In this document: positions 1 to 8,129 of the stretch, one piece after another
Numbering within the stretch: position 1 is the stretch's first letter
How the letters are laid out: the number at the start of each line of letters is the position of its first letter
Position numbers and translations under genes: made by a program
From: Devosia sp.
GTDB lineage: Bacteria; Pseudomonadota; Alphaproteobacteria; Rhizobiales; Devosiaceae
DNA: 64,000 nt
Reading direction: 5' to 3'
Assembly (NCBI RefSeq): GCF_028290625.1
Contig: NZ_JAQGJM010000030.1
Coordinates: forward strand, 92,231 to 156,230
The notes under the pieces: model-generated
The model's database searches: none
Told to the model about the DNA's origin: nothing
Seen by the model: the letters and a program-made list of their open reading frames with translations, nothing else

Positions 1-1359
1 GATCACCACAAGTTCGACTTGCACCCCGTTACGGGTGACCTGGGAAAGACCCATCTCGGCGTCGAACTCGCCAAGGGCGGCCTCGACCGGTTCTGGATCT
101 GCTTGGCGCTCGACGTCCATAGCGGGTATCCGCTCGGGTTCGCCATCACCTTCGAACCCGGCGGCCTCATCCCGGCCGTCATGTGCATCGACCACGCCAT
201 CCGTCCCAAGACCTATGTCGGCACTTGCTGGCCCGACATACGGGGAGACCTCCTCGGCTTCGGCAAGCCGGTCAAGCTGAGGTACGACAACGCCAAGGAA
301 TTCGTGTCGTTGCAGTTGCAGCAGAACTTGGCGCGTATAGGCGTCGGTTTCGAGCTGGCCGTCCCAGGCAAGCCGAACTCCAAGCCGTACGTGGAACGCC
401 ATTTCGGGACGATCGAACGGGACTTCGTCCATTGGCTGGCGGGATCCACTGGTGCCAACATCGGCGAAAAGGGCGACCGACGCCCGCAGAAGGAAGCCGC
501 CGTCAACCTGGACAGCTTCACCATGCTGTTCCACCAGTACCTGATCGAGTGCTTTGCCCGCAGGGAACAGAACGGCCTCGACGGGGACACACCAGAGCAG
601 CGTTGGTTGCGCGGCGCCAGCAGCGCGTCGCACCGCCCGCGTCCGCTCACCCCTTACGAACAGTCCCGCTGGGATGTGGTCACCACCCTCGAGCCAGATC
701 TCAACGCTACCGACGAAGGCATCCGGTGGAAGAACATTTTCTATCAGTCCCCAGAGGTGCAGGCCATCCGGCGCCATGCCGGCCATTACGGCCCGAGATC
801 CAAGACCCTGACCCCGGTGCGTGTCCGCATTCCGCTGCTTGACGTCAGCCGGGCCTACGTCGCTGTCCCGGTCGGCACGCCGGGCTTTGCCGCCGACCAC
901 CCGGGCGAGATCCTGGCCGTCGCGACGAACCCTCATGTGGCGGGCCGCACCGTGTGGCAGCATCAGGTCGTGTGCGACGACCTTAAGCGCAGCGGGGGCA
1001 AGCCCACCAATCCCACGGACTACGAACTCGGCTTCAGGCGGCTGTTCCGCAACGCCATGGAGGCCATGGGCGCCAATGTCGACGGCGATCCCGGCAAGGT
1101 CACCCTCACCGGCGGCCAGGCGCCCAGGTTCGCCGGCGTGTACCTGGTAGGGGCGGACCAACCGGCCTTCGCCAAGACCAAGGAGACGCTGGATCGCTAC
1201 GACCTGCTCGCCGAATTCGCCGACGCTGACGCTGACGGCATCGTCTCACAGGGAGCGGGCGTGCCTGAAGAACCTGCGATGGAAACATCCAAGGTTCCGG
1301 GAAAGACGACTGCAGAATCCGCATGGGGCGCTGCCCCGATCGATGACGACGAGGAGTGA
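1..1359 (+). CDS. tniA: TniA/TnsB-like DD35E transposase, 5' end cut off by window
   Basis: Cuts and joins the transposon ends to target DNA. The frame is open from base 1, where the first codon is Asp in a DHHKFDL context that matches the first catalytic Asp of the family. The second Asp is in YDNAKEF at 286-288 and the Glu is in YVERHFG at 394-396, giving DD35E spacing. A Mu-transposase-like C-terminal region of about 310 residues follows, with an acidic tail that in this family contacts the ATPase. The N-terminal DNA-binding domains (about 150-200 residues) lie upstream of the window. The stop is three bases before tniB, so the two are co-transcribed. Confidence 0.85.
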   Translation, partial: DHHKFDLHPVTGDLGKTHLGVELAKGGLDRFWICLALDVHSGYPLGFAITFEPGGLIPAVMCIDHAIRPKTYVGTCWPDIRGDLLGFGKPVKLRYDNAKEFVSLQLQQNLARIGVGFELAVPGKPNSKPYVERHFGTIERDFVHWLAGSTGANIGEKGDRRPQKEAAVNLDSFTMLFHQYLIECFARREQNGLDGDTPEQRWLRGASSASHRPRPLTPYEQSRWDVVTTLEPDLNATDEGIRWKNIFYQSPEVQAIRRHAGHYGPRSKTLTPVRVRIPLLDVSRAYVAVPVGTPGFAADHPGEILAVATNPHVAGRTVWQHQVVCDDLKRSGGKPTNPTDYELGFRRLFRNAMEAMGANVDGDPGKVTLTGGQAPRFAGVYLVGADQPAFAKTKETLDRYDLLAEFADADADGIVSQGAGVPEEPAMETSKVPGKTTAESAWGAAPIDDDEE

Positions 1360-1362
1360 ACC

Positions 1363-2463
1363 ATGGCCCTTGACGAGCTCGTCTCGAACGTCGCCGAAGC
1401 GGGCGACGAAGCCACGAAGGTTGAAATGGCCGGTTGGGATATCGACCGCAGGCTTCGCCGTATCCAGAAGATCTATATTCTGCACCCAGGCGTTCGTACG
1501 GCGTGGCAACAACTGGAATCCACGTGGAAGTACGGCATGCGCCTGCGGGAGACCAGCACGGCCTATATCACAGCGACCAGCCGCTGCGGCAAGACGGAGA
1601 CGGTCAAGCAGTTCGTCAAGGAAAAGACGGGGCGGATGATCCCCAACGAACGCGTCCGGTCGTCGGTTCTCGTCGAAGGCAACGGCCATCGCGTTCTCTT
1701 TCTCGACTGCACCAACGGAGCCACGCCACGCCAAGCCGCCAAGTCCATCCTCGATACGCATTTCCTGCCAGTCCCCAGGATCTCGGAAACCGAGGCAAGC
1801 GAGAAGCTCATCTTCCACATGGGCGCGAACAAGGTTGACATGTTCATCATCGACGAGGCGCAGAAGATGACAAAGGGCGGCACCGGGCAAGGCGCCGAAG
1901 ATTTCGCCAACTGGCTCCTGACCTTGGAAAACTCGAGAAAGTTCCGCATCGTGGTGACGGGTGGCCCCGCGCTCCGAGAGCTTATGAACTCCCACCCGAC
2001 AATCCGTGACCGCAAAGACTCGTTCGTGCATATCGCGCCGTTTGCTCATCGCACCGCCGCCGATCGCGACGCCTTCCGAACATTCCTCAGTGAAGTCGAC
2101 CTAAGGATGCCGTTCATCGGAACCCCGCTGGGGGATGCCCGTCATGACGACGCCTTCTTCTACGCCACGCGCGGTCGGCCCGGGATGCTTTCGAAGCTGC
2201 TGGAGAAGGCAACCGTGGCCGCTTTCGAGGTCGACGAGGACGTAATCCCCTCAGTCTTGCAGGTCCAAGACCTTGCGCGAGCCTGCGAAGTCTTGATGCG
2301 CGAAGAGGACAGGATGCTCGGTATCAACCCGTTTTCCCACTCCGGTCCCTTGCCTTCGATACCGCGTAGCCTCGCTGAGGAAACGGTACACAGCCGCGAT
2401 CTACCGCCCGATGTGCGCACGCCCAAGCGTCGCGGTAGTCGCATATCGAAGCGTCCGGGATGA
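1363..2463 (+). CDS. tniB: TniB/TnsC-like AAA+ transposition ATPase
   Basis: ATP-dependent regulator that links target selection (TniQ) to the transposase. It has 366 residues. The Walker A stretch is at residues 72-79 and reads TSRCGKTE, so the usual first Gly is replaced, but the GKT is kept. Walker B is FIIDEAQ at 161-167. A sensor-like VVTGGP follows near 197-202. The ATG has a GAGG ribosome site in the end of tniA. Its stop overlaps the tniQ start (ATGA at 2460-2463). The C-terminal 60 residues are basic and rich in Ser and Pro. The call rests on gene order and the ATPase motifs. Confidence 0.85.
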   Translation: MALDELVSNVAEAGDEATKVEMAGWDIDRRLRRIQKIYILHPGVRTAWQQLESTWKYGMRLRETSTAYITATSRCGKTETVKQFVKEKTGRMIPNERVRSSVLVEGNGHRVLFLDCTNGATPRQAAKSILDTHFLPVPRISETEASEKLIFHMGANKVDMFIIDEAQKMTKGGTGQGAEDFANWLLTLENSRKFRIVVTGGPALRELMNSHPTIRDRKDSFVHIAPFAHRTAADRDAFRTFLSEVDLRMPFIGTPLGDARHDDAFFYATRGRPGMLSKLLEKATVAAFEVDEDVIPSVLQVQDLARACEVLMREEDRMLGINPFSHSGPLPSIPRSLAEETVHSRDLPPDVRTPKRRGSRISKRPG

Positions 2464-3494
2464 GCGATAGCTTCCTTCGAGCCTGGCGGAGGCCGGCACC
2501 GTTCCATCCAGACGAGGATGCGTTATCCCTGGTCGTTCGCATGGCGACCTACGGAGACATGTCCATCGACGAGTTCAAGTCGCGCTACCTGGACGCCGCC
2601 CACGACTGGCTCATCTACCTGCCGTTCAAGATGGAGGTGCTTCGTCGGCTCGGCGTCATCGCCAACGTGGCCCTCGTGCCTCTCGCGGACAACGCCTGTG
2701 CCGGCACGGTCGATGTCCCGGCGTCAAGGTCGGGCAGCCCCAAGCACTTCCGCGGGAGGACCCTTCCGGACGGATGGATATCGCTCGACAAGCGCGTGGC
2801 GCCAGGAATGCTCCGTTCGGACGGCGACGATCCCTACATACGCCTAGCATGGCGGTTTTCGGCCTTCCCCTGCGATCCGATAACCGGCGAGACACTGCTC
2901 AACCGCTGCCCATCGTGCAGCGCGAACTTGAACTGGGACACGAAGAAGATCGAGAGTTGCCACCAATGTCGTTTTGACCTGCGCAACGCTCCCCCGTCAT
3001 TCGCGGATACTCAGGTCCTGCAGGACGTCCGGGCCATCGCGGGAGCCATCGGACTAATTGACGGCGTCAAGGCCGGACCCATTGACCTGCCGGCTCCGCT
3101 GGGTGACTTGGATCTGGAGCAGCAGCTAAGCGTGCTGCAGTGGTGCGCCAGGCTCCGTGGCGCCGTCGAGAGGACGGGTACTTCCGGCGGCCCTGCCACT
3201 GCCCATATGGGCCTGAAAATAGCGCGGGCTTGGCCCGCTCCCCTGCTTGAGGTGGCAGACCTCCTGTTGAGGCAATACGATGCCGGCCAACGCGAACAGT
3301 ATCCGATCCTCGTCGAGATGCTGGACGGCGTCAGCCCGCATACGCTGAGGGACTTGATGATCGAGCAGGCGTCGGAAGCGATGAGCGCCGCCTGGTTCGC
3401 CGTGCGAGACCGATACGCTTCCACGTGGCGCGGCAAGCCCCGCCCCGAATACATGGACCTCACGGCCTTCAGAATCAGGGATCGAACGAACTGA
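2460..3494 (+). CDS. tniQ: TniQ/TnsD-like target-selection protein
   Basis: Adaptor that directs insertion, either to a fixed attachment site or to other targets. It has 344 residues. The N-terminal region (WRRPAPFHPDEDALS and following) fits the TniQ domain. A zinc-finger motif is visible as CPSC at 150-153 and CHQC at 167-170, with a further Cys at 138. It is shorter than TnsD of Tn7 (about 500 residues) and close in size to TniQ of Tn5053-type elements, so it probably lacks a large DNA-recognition extension. The start overlaps tniB by four bases. Its last 20 bases overlap the tail of the opposite-strand winged-helix gene. Confidence 0.8.
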   Translation: MSDSFLRAWRRPAPFHPDEDALSLVVRMATYGDMSIDEFKSRYLDAAHDWLIYLPFKMEVLRRLGVIANVALVPLADNACAGTVDVPASRSGSPKHFRGRTLPDGWISLDKRVAPGMLRSDGDDPYIRLAWRFSAFPCDPITGETLLNRCPSCSANLNWDTKKIESCHQCRFDLRNAPPSFADTQVLQDVRAIAGAIGLIDGVKAGPIDLPAPLGDLDLEQQLSVLQWCARLRGAVERTGTSGGPATAHMGLKIARAWPAPLLEVADLLLRQYDAGQREQYPILVEMLDGVSPHTLRDLMIEQASEAMSAAWFAVRDRYASTWRGKPRPEYMDLTAFRIRDRTN

Positions 3495-3780
3495 TCCAAC
3501 GCGCTACCCGCGCCAGCCCCGCGCGCTCCAGCCTATAGACCGCCTGGTGCCCTGAGCCGGCAATACCGACCAGCCCACTTGCCACTAGATGCGGCAACCA
3601 TTCGCCGAGCGAGTGGTGGTCGGCAAGCTGCTGGGCCAAATCGAACTCGGTCATCGGCCTGACTGACAGCAGCTTCAAGATATGGCGGTTGGAGGGGTGC
3701 CCCAGCGCCTGGAATACCGCATTGTCGAAGATGTAGTCTGGATCGCCCGGGAAGGGCGCCGGGAACGGGGCGCGGTACAT
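3475..3780 (-). CDS. ArsR-type winged-helix DNA-binding protein inside transposon
   Basis: 101 residues. The segment from residue 24 (FQALGHPSNRHILKLLS) through the HSLGEWLPHLVASGLV helix pair to the YRLERAGLARVARWI tail follows the ArsR winged-helix plan: the recognition helix, a wing around SGSGHQAVY, then a closing helix. No Cys pair is present, so it is unlikely to be a metal sensor. It converges on tniQ and overlaps its 3' end by 20 bases, and its promoter must lie among or next to the terminal repeats. It may repress transposition or be a small cargo gene; the role is inferred from position only. Confidence 0.65.
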   Translation of the reverse strand: MYRAPFPAPFPGDPDYIFDNAVFQALGHPSNRHILKLLSVRPMTEFDLAQQLADHHSLGEWLPHLVASGLVGIAGSGHQAVYRLERAGLARVARWISSFDP

Positions 3781-3878
3781 CGGTTGCGGCCTTGTGCATA
3801 ACCGCTACGATCATCGCTCTAACACGTCAGCATTAGATTAAGGTGGCTGGACGGCAGGTGAGTCCGCTCGCCCTGCCA

Positions 3879-4012
3879 GTGCCAGAATCCGTCGCGAGGA
3901 ATCCGGGTGGTGCCAGAATAACCCGCGATAGTGCCAAATTGGCCGGGTGAGAACCCCCCAGGAAATCACATTTTTAGCGTAGGGCCAGTGTCAAAATCTG
4001 GGACCTGCGACA
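3879..4012. repeat. Transposon terminus with four TniA/TnsB-type binding repeats
   Basis: Four related segments of 21-25 bases lie in the same orientation: 3879-3900 (GTGCCAGAATCC...), 3910-3930 (GTGCCAGAATAAC...), 3931-3952 (GTGCCAAATTGG...) and 3988-4012 (GTGTCAAAATCTGG...). Read inward from the end they share a TCGCxGG-type part followed by ATTxTGGCAC. The outermost copy ends in ...CTGCGACA, so the element would start TGTCGCAGG when read from this end, matching the TGT...ACA rule of the Tn7/Tn5053/Mu group. Multiple spaced transposase sites at an end are typical of these elements. Confidence 0.7.
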
Positions 4013-4116
4013 GCAGATCGCTCATTCGGCCACCCGCCTCCAATCCTCCGTCGCTGGACGACATGCACCAGCGTCCTTGCTAAGCTCGGCGAACCCGATT
4101 CCAAGCCGAGCCCGCC
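4013..4116 (+). other. Junction between transposon end and mazG
   Basis: About 104 bases of chromosomal DNA remain between the proposed transposon end and the mazG start codon. No gene fits here. If mazG has its own promoter it must lie in this stretch or within the transposon end, so the insertion may have changed mazG expression. No convincing -35/-10 pair was found by eye. Confidence 0.4.
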
Positions 4117-4926
4117 ATGCAGCCCTCCAGAGATATCTCCCGCCTGATCGAAATCATGGCCGCCTTGCGCAATCCCGTTGGTGGCTGCCCCTGGGATCTG
4201 GTGCAGGATTTTTCGACCATCCGGCACTACACCATCGAGGAAGCCTACGAGGTTGCCGACGCCATCGAGCGCCAGGATCTTTCCGACCTGCGCGAAGAAC
4301 TCGGCGATCTGCTGCTGCAGCCGATCTACCACGCACAGATGGCCAGCGAGGCCGGCCACTTCGACATCGGCGACGTTATCTATGGCATCACCGAGAAGCT
4401 GATCCGCCGCCATCCTCACGTCTTCGGCGACCTCGACGCCAATGATGCGGAGGCAGCCCAAGGCCGATGGGAGGCCATCAAGGCTGAGGAACGCGCCGCC
4501 AAGGCAGCGCGTAAGGGCGAGGTCATTCCTTCGGTGCTCGACGACGTGGCCGCCACCCTCCCCGCTCTGGCGCGAGCCGAAAAGCTGACCAAGCGTGCGG
4601 CTCGTGTCGGCTTCGACTGGCCCGATCTCGCCGCCGTTGCCGCCAAGGTCACCGAGGAGTTGGAGGAAGTCGCCGAAGCCGCTGCATCGGGCGACGCCGC
4701 CGCAACCCACGAGGAAATTGGTGACCTGCTGTTCGCCGTCGCCAACCTCGCGCGCCACGCTGGCGTCGATGCCGAGGCCGCCTTGCGCGACGCCAATCAG
4801 AAATTCACCCGCCGCTTCCACCACGTCGAAGCGCGAGTGCGCGAAGACGGCGTGGTGATCGAGGCGGCAGGTCTGGAGCGCCTGGACGGCTATTGGAACG
4901 AGATCAGAGCGGCCGACAAAGCATAG
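4117..4926 (+). CDS. mazG: Nucleoside triphosphate pyrophosphohydrolase MazG
   Basis: Hydrolyses (d)NTPs to monophosphates and pyrophosphate, clearing damaged or surplus nucleotides. The 269-residue length is normal for tandem-domain MazG. The first domain carries GGCPWD (22-27), EEAYE (41-45) and the metal-binding EELGDLL (60-66). The second has TEELEEVAEA and HEEIGDLLFAV (about 178-211). It starts at an ATG with only a weak ribosome site. It is convergent with hflX, the two stop codons being five bases apart. mazG next to hflX-hfq is a common arrangement in this order. Confidence 0.95.
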   Translation: MQPSRDISRLIEIMAALRNPVGGCPWDLVQDFSTIRHYTIEEAYEVADAIERQDLSDLREELGDLLLQPIYHAQMASEAGHFDIGDVIYGITEKLIRRHPHVFGDLDANDAEAAQGRWEAIKAEERAAKAARKGEVIPSVLDDVAATLPALARAEKLTKRAARVGFDWPDLAAVAAKVTEELEEVAEAAASGDAAATHEEIGDLLFAVANLARHAGVDAEAALRDANQKFTRRFHHVEARVREDGVVIEAAGLERLDGYWNEIRAADKA

Positions 4927-4931
4927 CTACG

Positions 4932-6302
4932 CTACGCGTCCGAGCTGTCGATCCGCCCGTTGAACCGTTCCAGGAACGCGGTCTTCTGCCGTGGCTCGAT
5001 CCGCACGACGAAACCGCTGCCTTTTTCGTTTGGCTCATCGCGCGAAATGATCTCGGCGTGGCTATGCAGCCAGCCGATATCCGCTCCGGCGCTATGTGGC
5101 ACGTGCACATGGTACGTGCGGCTCTTTTCCGCCAAGCCCGCCTCGATAGCGAGTTTGAGCTGATCCAGCCCCTGCCCAGTCTTGGCCGACACCGGCACCA
5201 CCGCCGATACCTTGCCGGTCGGCGTCGCCGTATTCAGCAACCCGTCCGGATCGTCGGTCGCCGACAGTAGGTCGATCTTGTTCCACACTTCGATGATCGA
5301 CGTCGTGTCGGTCGACACACCGAGATCGCCCAGCACCTTGAGCACGTCCAGCGCCTGCGCCAGATGATCCTCGTTGGCGACATCGCGCACATGCAGGATG
5401 ATATCGGCGTCCAGCACCTCTTCCAGCGTCGCGCGGAAGGCCGCGACCAGATCGGTCGGCAGGTCCGCGACGAAACCAACGGTATCGCTCAGCATGATCT
5501 GCCGGCCATGCGGCAGCTCCAACTTGCGCACGGTGGTGTCTAGCGTCGCGAACAGCAGGTCCTCGGCAAATACCCCTGCCCCGGTCAGCATATTGAAAAT
5601 GCTGGATTTTCCGGCATTAGTGTAGCCCACCAAGGCCACTGTTGGCGTATCGCTGCCCTTGGCCCGCTGCTGGGCACGGGTCTTCTTGACCTTCTCCAGC
5701 CGGTCTTCGAGCAACACGATTCGGTCGGTAATCTGACGGCGATCGCTTTCGATCTGGGTTTCACCTGGGCCGCCCATGAAGCCATAGCCGCCGCTGCCGC
5801 GCTGGCGCTCCAGATGGGTCCAGGACCGCACGAGGCGACCCTTCTGGTAGTTCAGATGCGCGAGTTCGACCTGCAACACGCCTTCGCGTGTCGCCGCCCG
5901 CTCGCCGAAAATTTCCAGGATCAGCGCCGTGCGGTCCAGCACCTTGGCGCCGGTTTCCTGCTCCAGATTGCGCTGCTGGATCGCCGTCAGCGACGCATCC
6001 ACCAGCAGCAGATCGATATCCTCGGCCTTCACGCGAGCCTTAAGGCTCTCGGTATGGCCCCCGCCAATGAAGGTCGACGGCTTGACCTCGCGCACCTTGA
6101 TGACCTCGGAGAACACGACATCGAGGCGGATCGCCTCCGCCAGTCCTTCGAACTCGGCCTTGCGCGCATCGATCCCGTGCTGGGAAAAGCTACCGCGCAC
6201 ATCGGGCACCACGAGGCCCGCCCGGGTCGCATGTTGTTGCTGGTCGATAAATGCTTTTGGGCCGCCCGGTGCGGCGGCCTCATCGTCGTCGTGTTCATCC
6301 AT
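4932..6302 (-). CDS. hflX: Ribosome-splitting GTPase HflX
   Basis: GTPase that binds the 50S subunit and separates stalled ribosomes. It has 456 residues. The N-terminal HflX domain includes the conserved GGxxGPGE-like segment GFMGGPGETQIE (174-185), then a basic coiled coil. The GTPase motifs are G1 GYTNAGKS (226-233), G3 DTVGF (273-277) and G4 NKID (341-344). The first 25 residues are acidic and Gln/His-rich. It starts eight bases after the hfq stop with no clear ribosome site of its own, which fits translational coupling to hfq. Confidence 0.95.
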   Translation of the reverse strand: MDEHDDDEAAAPGGPKAFIDQQQHATRAGLVVPDVRGSFSQHGIDARKAEFEGLAEAIRLDVVFSEVIKVREVKPSTFIGGGHTESLKARVKAEDIDLLLVDASLTAIQQRNLEQETGAKVLDRTALILEIFGERAATREGVLQVELAHLNYQKGRLVRSWTHLERQRGSGGYGFMGGPGETQIESDRRQITDRIVLLEDRLEKVKKTRAQQRAKGSDTPTVALVGYTNAGKSSIFNMLTGAGVFAEDLLFATLDTTVRKLELPHGRQIMLSDTVGFVADLPTDLVAAFRATLEEVLDADIILHVRDVANEDHLAQALDVLKVLGDLGVSTDTTSIIEVWNKIDLLSATDDPDGLLNTATPTGKVSAVVPVSAKTGQGLDQLKLAIEAGLAEKSRTYHVHVPHSAGADIGWLHSHAEIISRDEPNEKGSGFVVRIEPRQKTAFLERFNGRIDSSDA

Positions 6303-6310
6303 TGCTGGGA

Positions 6311-6562
6311 TCAGTCGCTATCTTGGTTCTGTTCGGGATCGAACAGTTGGATCGGCGCACCCGGCATGATGGTCGAAATCGCATGCTTGTAGACCAACTG
6401 CGATTGCGCATCGCGCCGCAGCAGCAGGCAGAAATTGTCGAACCAGGTGATGACGCCCTGCAGCTTCACCCCGTTCACGAGGAAGATCGTGACCGGCACC
6501 TTCTGCTTGCGAACGTGGTTGAGGAAGGAGTCCTGAAGATTTTGTTGTTTTTCACTCGCCAT
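6311..6562 (-). CDS. hfq: RNA chaperone Hfq
   Basis: Hexameric Sm-like chaperone that pairs small RNAs with mRNAs. The chosen ATG gives 83 residues starting [10 protein letters not shown] and has an AGAGG ribosome site; an in-frame upstream extension of seven residues is not needed. Sm1 ([15 protein letters not shown]) and the Sm2 signature YKHAISTI are intact, as is the proximal-face Gln in NLQDSFLN. The tail after the Sm core is short and acidic (DPEQNQDSD), as usual in alphaproteobacteria. It heads the hfq-hflX pair. Confidence 0.97.
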   Translation of the reverse strand: MASEKQQNLQDSFLNHVRKQKVPVTIFLVNGVKLQGVITWFDNFCLLLRRDAQSQLVYKHAISTIMPGAPIQLFDPEQNQDSD

Positions 6563-6661
6563 TGAGGCCTCTTCTCGCGGCATTGCATGCCGCTGTTATC
6601 ATTGCCTGGGAGTGCCAGGTCTCGCCAGGGACAGCCGCCCTGCCCCCGTACAGCCAACAAT

Positions 6662-6677
6662 CGTTAGACCGCTAACG
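6662..6677. promoter_or_regulatory. Short palindrome in ntrX-hfq gap
   Basis: CGTTAG and CTAACG form a perfect 6-bp inverted repeat with a 4-base centre, about 100 bases upstream of the hfq start and 70 bases after the ntrX stop. No T-run follows on the transcribed strand, so it looks more like a protein-binding site or a weak hairpin than a terminator. Function unknown. Confidence 0.3.
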
Positions 6678-6746
6678 ACTATTACACAGAACACTTTTAC
6701 TGCCTACCCGCGCCCCACGCATGGCACGCGCGATATTTCAGTACGG

Positions 6747-8129
6747 TCACAGACCGAGCGACTTGATCTTGCGGTGCAGTGCACTGCGCTCCATGCCGAC
6801 GAACTCCGCGGTCTTGGAGATATTGCCGCCGAACCGCTCGATCTGCGCCACCAGATATTGCCGTTCGAACACTTCGCGGGCGTCGCGCAGCGGCAGGCTC
6901 ATCAGATGTGCCGATGCGTCGGTGTCGCCTACTGTGGGCAGAACTTCGCCGATATCGGACGGCAGCATGGCGGCGGTGATGATCCCATCCTCGGGCTGCT
7001 GGTCTTTCATGAGAATCAGCAGGCGCTCGATCGAGTTGCGAAGCTGGCGCGCATTGCCCGGCCATTCCTGTGCCTGCAACACCGCCATGGCGTCGTCGCC
7101 AACCGTCAGACGCTGCAGATTGTGCATACGGCAGACCTGGTCGATGAACACATTGACCAGCGGCGGAACGTCCTCGCGGCGCTCCTTGAGCGGCGTCAAC
7201 GGCAGCGGCACGATCGAGAGCCGGTGGAACAGGTCGGAGCGGAACTCGCCCGACTCGATCTGCGCCGCCACGTTCTGCGAGCTGGCGGCGATGATGCGCA
7301 CGTCGATCGGCACCGCCTGGGTGCCGCCGACGCGGGTGAAGCGATTTTCCACCAGCGTGCGCAGCAGCGCCGTCTGCGTCTGCGCCGGCAGCGTCGTCAC
7401 TTCGGACAGATAGAGCGTGCCGCCATGCGCCTTCTCCAGCGCACCGACTTCGGCCCGTAGTGTCCCGGTTTTCTCGCGTACCTCGCGGCCGAACAGCACC
7501 ACCGGCACTTCCTCGGGCGCGTAGAGCGAGGCGTTGATCTCTACGAATGGCGCATCGGCGCGCGGGCTGCGTTGATGGATTAGCCGCGCCACCAATCCCT
7601 TGCCGGCACCCGATGGCCCGGAGATGAAGATGCGCGAATTGGTCGGCGCTGATTTCTCGATCACGCCACGAACCTGCTGCAACGCAGGGGACGAACCCAC
7701 CATGTCGCCGCTCTTGGCCGACGAACGTTCCTTGAGCTCGGCCACCTCGTTGCGCAGCCGCGTTGCCTCCATCGCCCGCTGGGTGATGTGCAGCAGCCGG
7801 TCGATCTTGAACGGCTTCTCGATATAGTCATAGGCGCCGCGCCGGATCGCCGACACCGCCGTCTCGACATTGCCGTGCCCCGAAATCATCACCACCGGCA
7901 TGTCCGGATGCTGGCTCTGGAACACGTCGAGCAGTTGCAGCCCGTCGAGCCGCGATCCCTGCATCCAGATATCAAGGAACACCAGGCTCGGCCGCCGCCG
8001 CGCAATCTCGTTGAGCCCGCTATCGGCATCATGGGCCTGTCGGGTCTCGAACCCCTCGTCCTCCAGGATGCCGGCGATCAGGTCACGGATATCGTCTTCG
8101 TCGTCGATGATCAGAATATCGAGTGCCAT
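6747..8129 (-). CDS. ntrX: Nitrogen response regulator NtrX, with altered ATPase motifs
   Basis: Response regulator partner of NtrY. The receiver domain has Asp53 in FLDIW as phosphoacceptor. The AAA+ domain follows at about 143-370 and the Fis-type HTH ends in GMERSALHRKIKSLGL. Walker A is GPSGAGKG (171-178). The GAFTGA loop that contacts sigma-54 is absent, which is known for alphaproteobacterial NtrX. More unusual, the Walker B stretch reads GGTLYLSEV (236-244), with Ser in place of the catalytic Asp. Its ATG overlaps the ntrY stop (TAATG). It is likely a DNA-binding regulator that does not act as a sigma-54 activator. Confidence 0.93.
   Translation of the reverse strand: MALDILIIDDEDDIRDLIAGILEDEGFETRQAHDADSGLNEIARRRPSLVFLDIWMQGSRLDGLQLLDVFQSQHPDMPVVMISGHGNVETAVSAIRRGAYDYIEKPFKIDRLLHITQRAMEATRLRNEVAELKERSSAKSGDMVGSSPALQQVRGVIEKSAPTNSRIFISGPSGAGKGLVARLIHQRSPRADAPFVEINASLYAPEEVPVVLFGREVREKTGTLRAEVGALEKAHGGTLYLSEVTTLPAQTQTALLRTLVENRFTRVGGTQAVPIDVRIIAASSQNVAAQIESGEFRSDLFHRLSIVPLPLTPLKERREDVPPLVNVFIDQVCRMHNLQRLTVGDDAMAVLQAQEWPGNARQLRNSIERLLILMKDQQPEDGIITAAMLPSDIGEVLPTVGDTDASAHLMSLPLRDAREVFERQYLVAQIERFGGNISKTAEFVGMERSALHRKIKSLGL

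Larger units (their letters stand above)
1..4012. mobile_element. Right-hand part of a Tn5053/Tn7-like transposon
   Basis: Three transposition genes of the TniA-TniB-TniQ type are followed by a small regulator and by a terminus carrying four related repeats that ends at about 4012, just before the core gene mazG. The other end lies outside the window. The genes run towards this terminus, and no cargo lies between tniQ and the end except the winged-helix gene. No resolvase and no TnsA-like endonuclease is seen here; either could lie upstream. The base after the proposed terminus starts GCAGA, which would be the 5-bp target duplication if the element is intact. Family assignment is firm; the exact boundary is inferred from the repeats. 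Confidence 0.8.

Noticed and set aside
1..4012. CRISPR-associated transposon (type V-K-like)
   Set aside because: tnsB-tnsC-tniQ order fits, but no Cas12k, tracrRNA or CRISPR repeats are seen between tniQ and the end.
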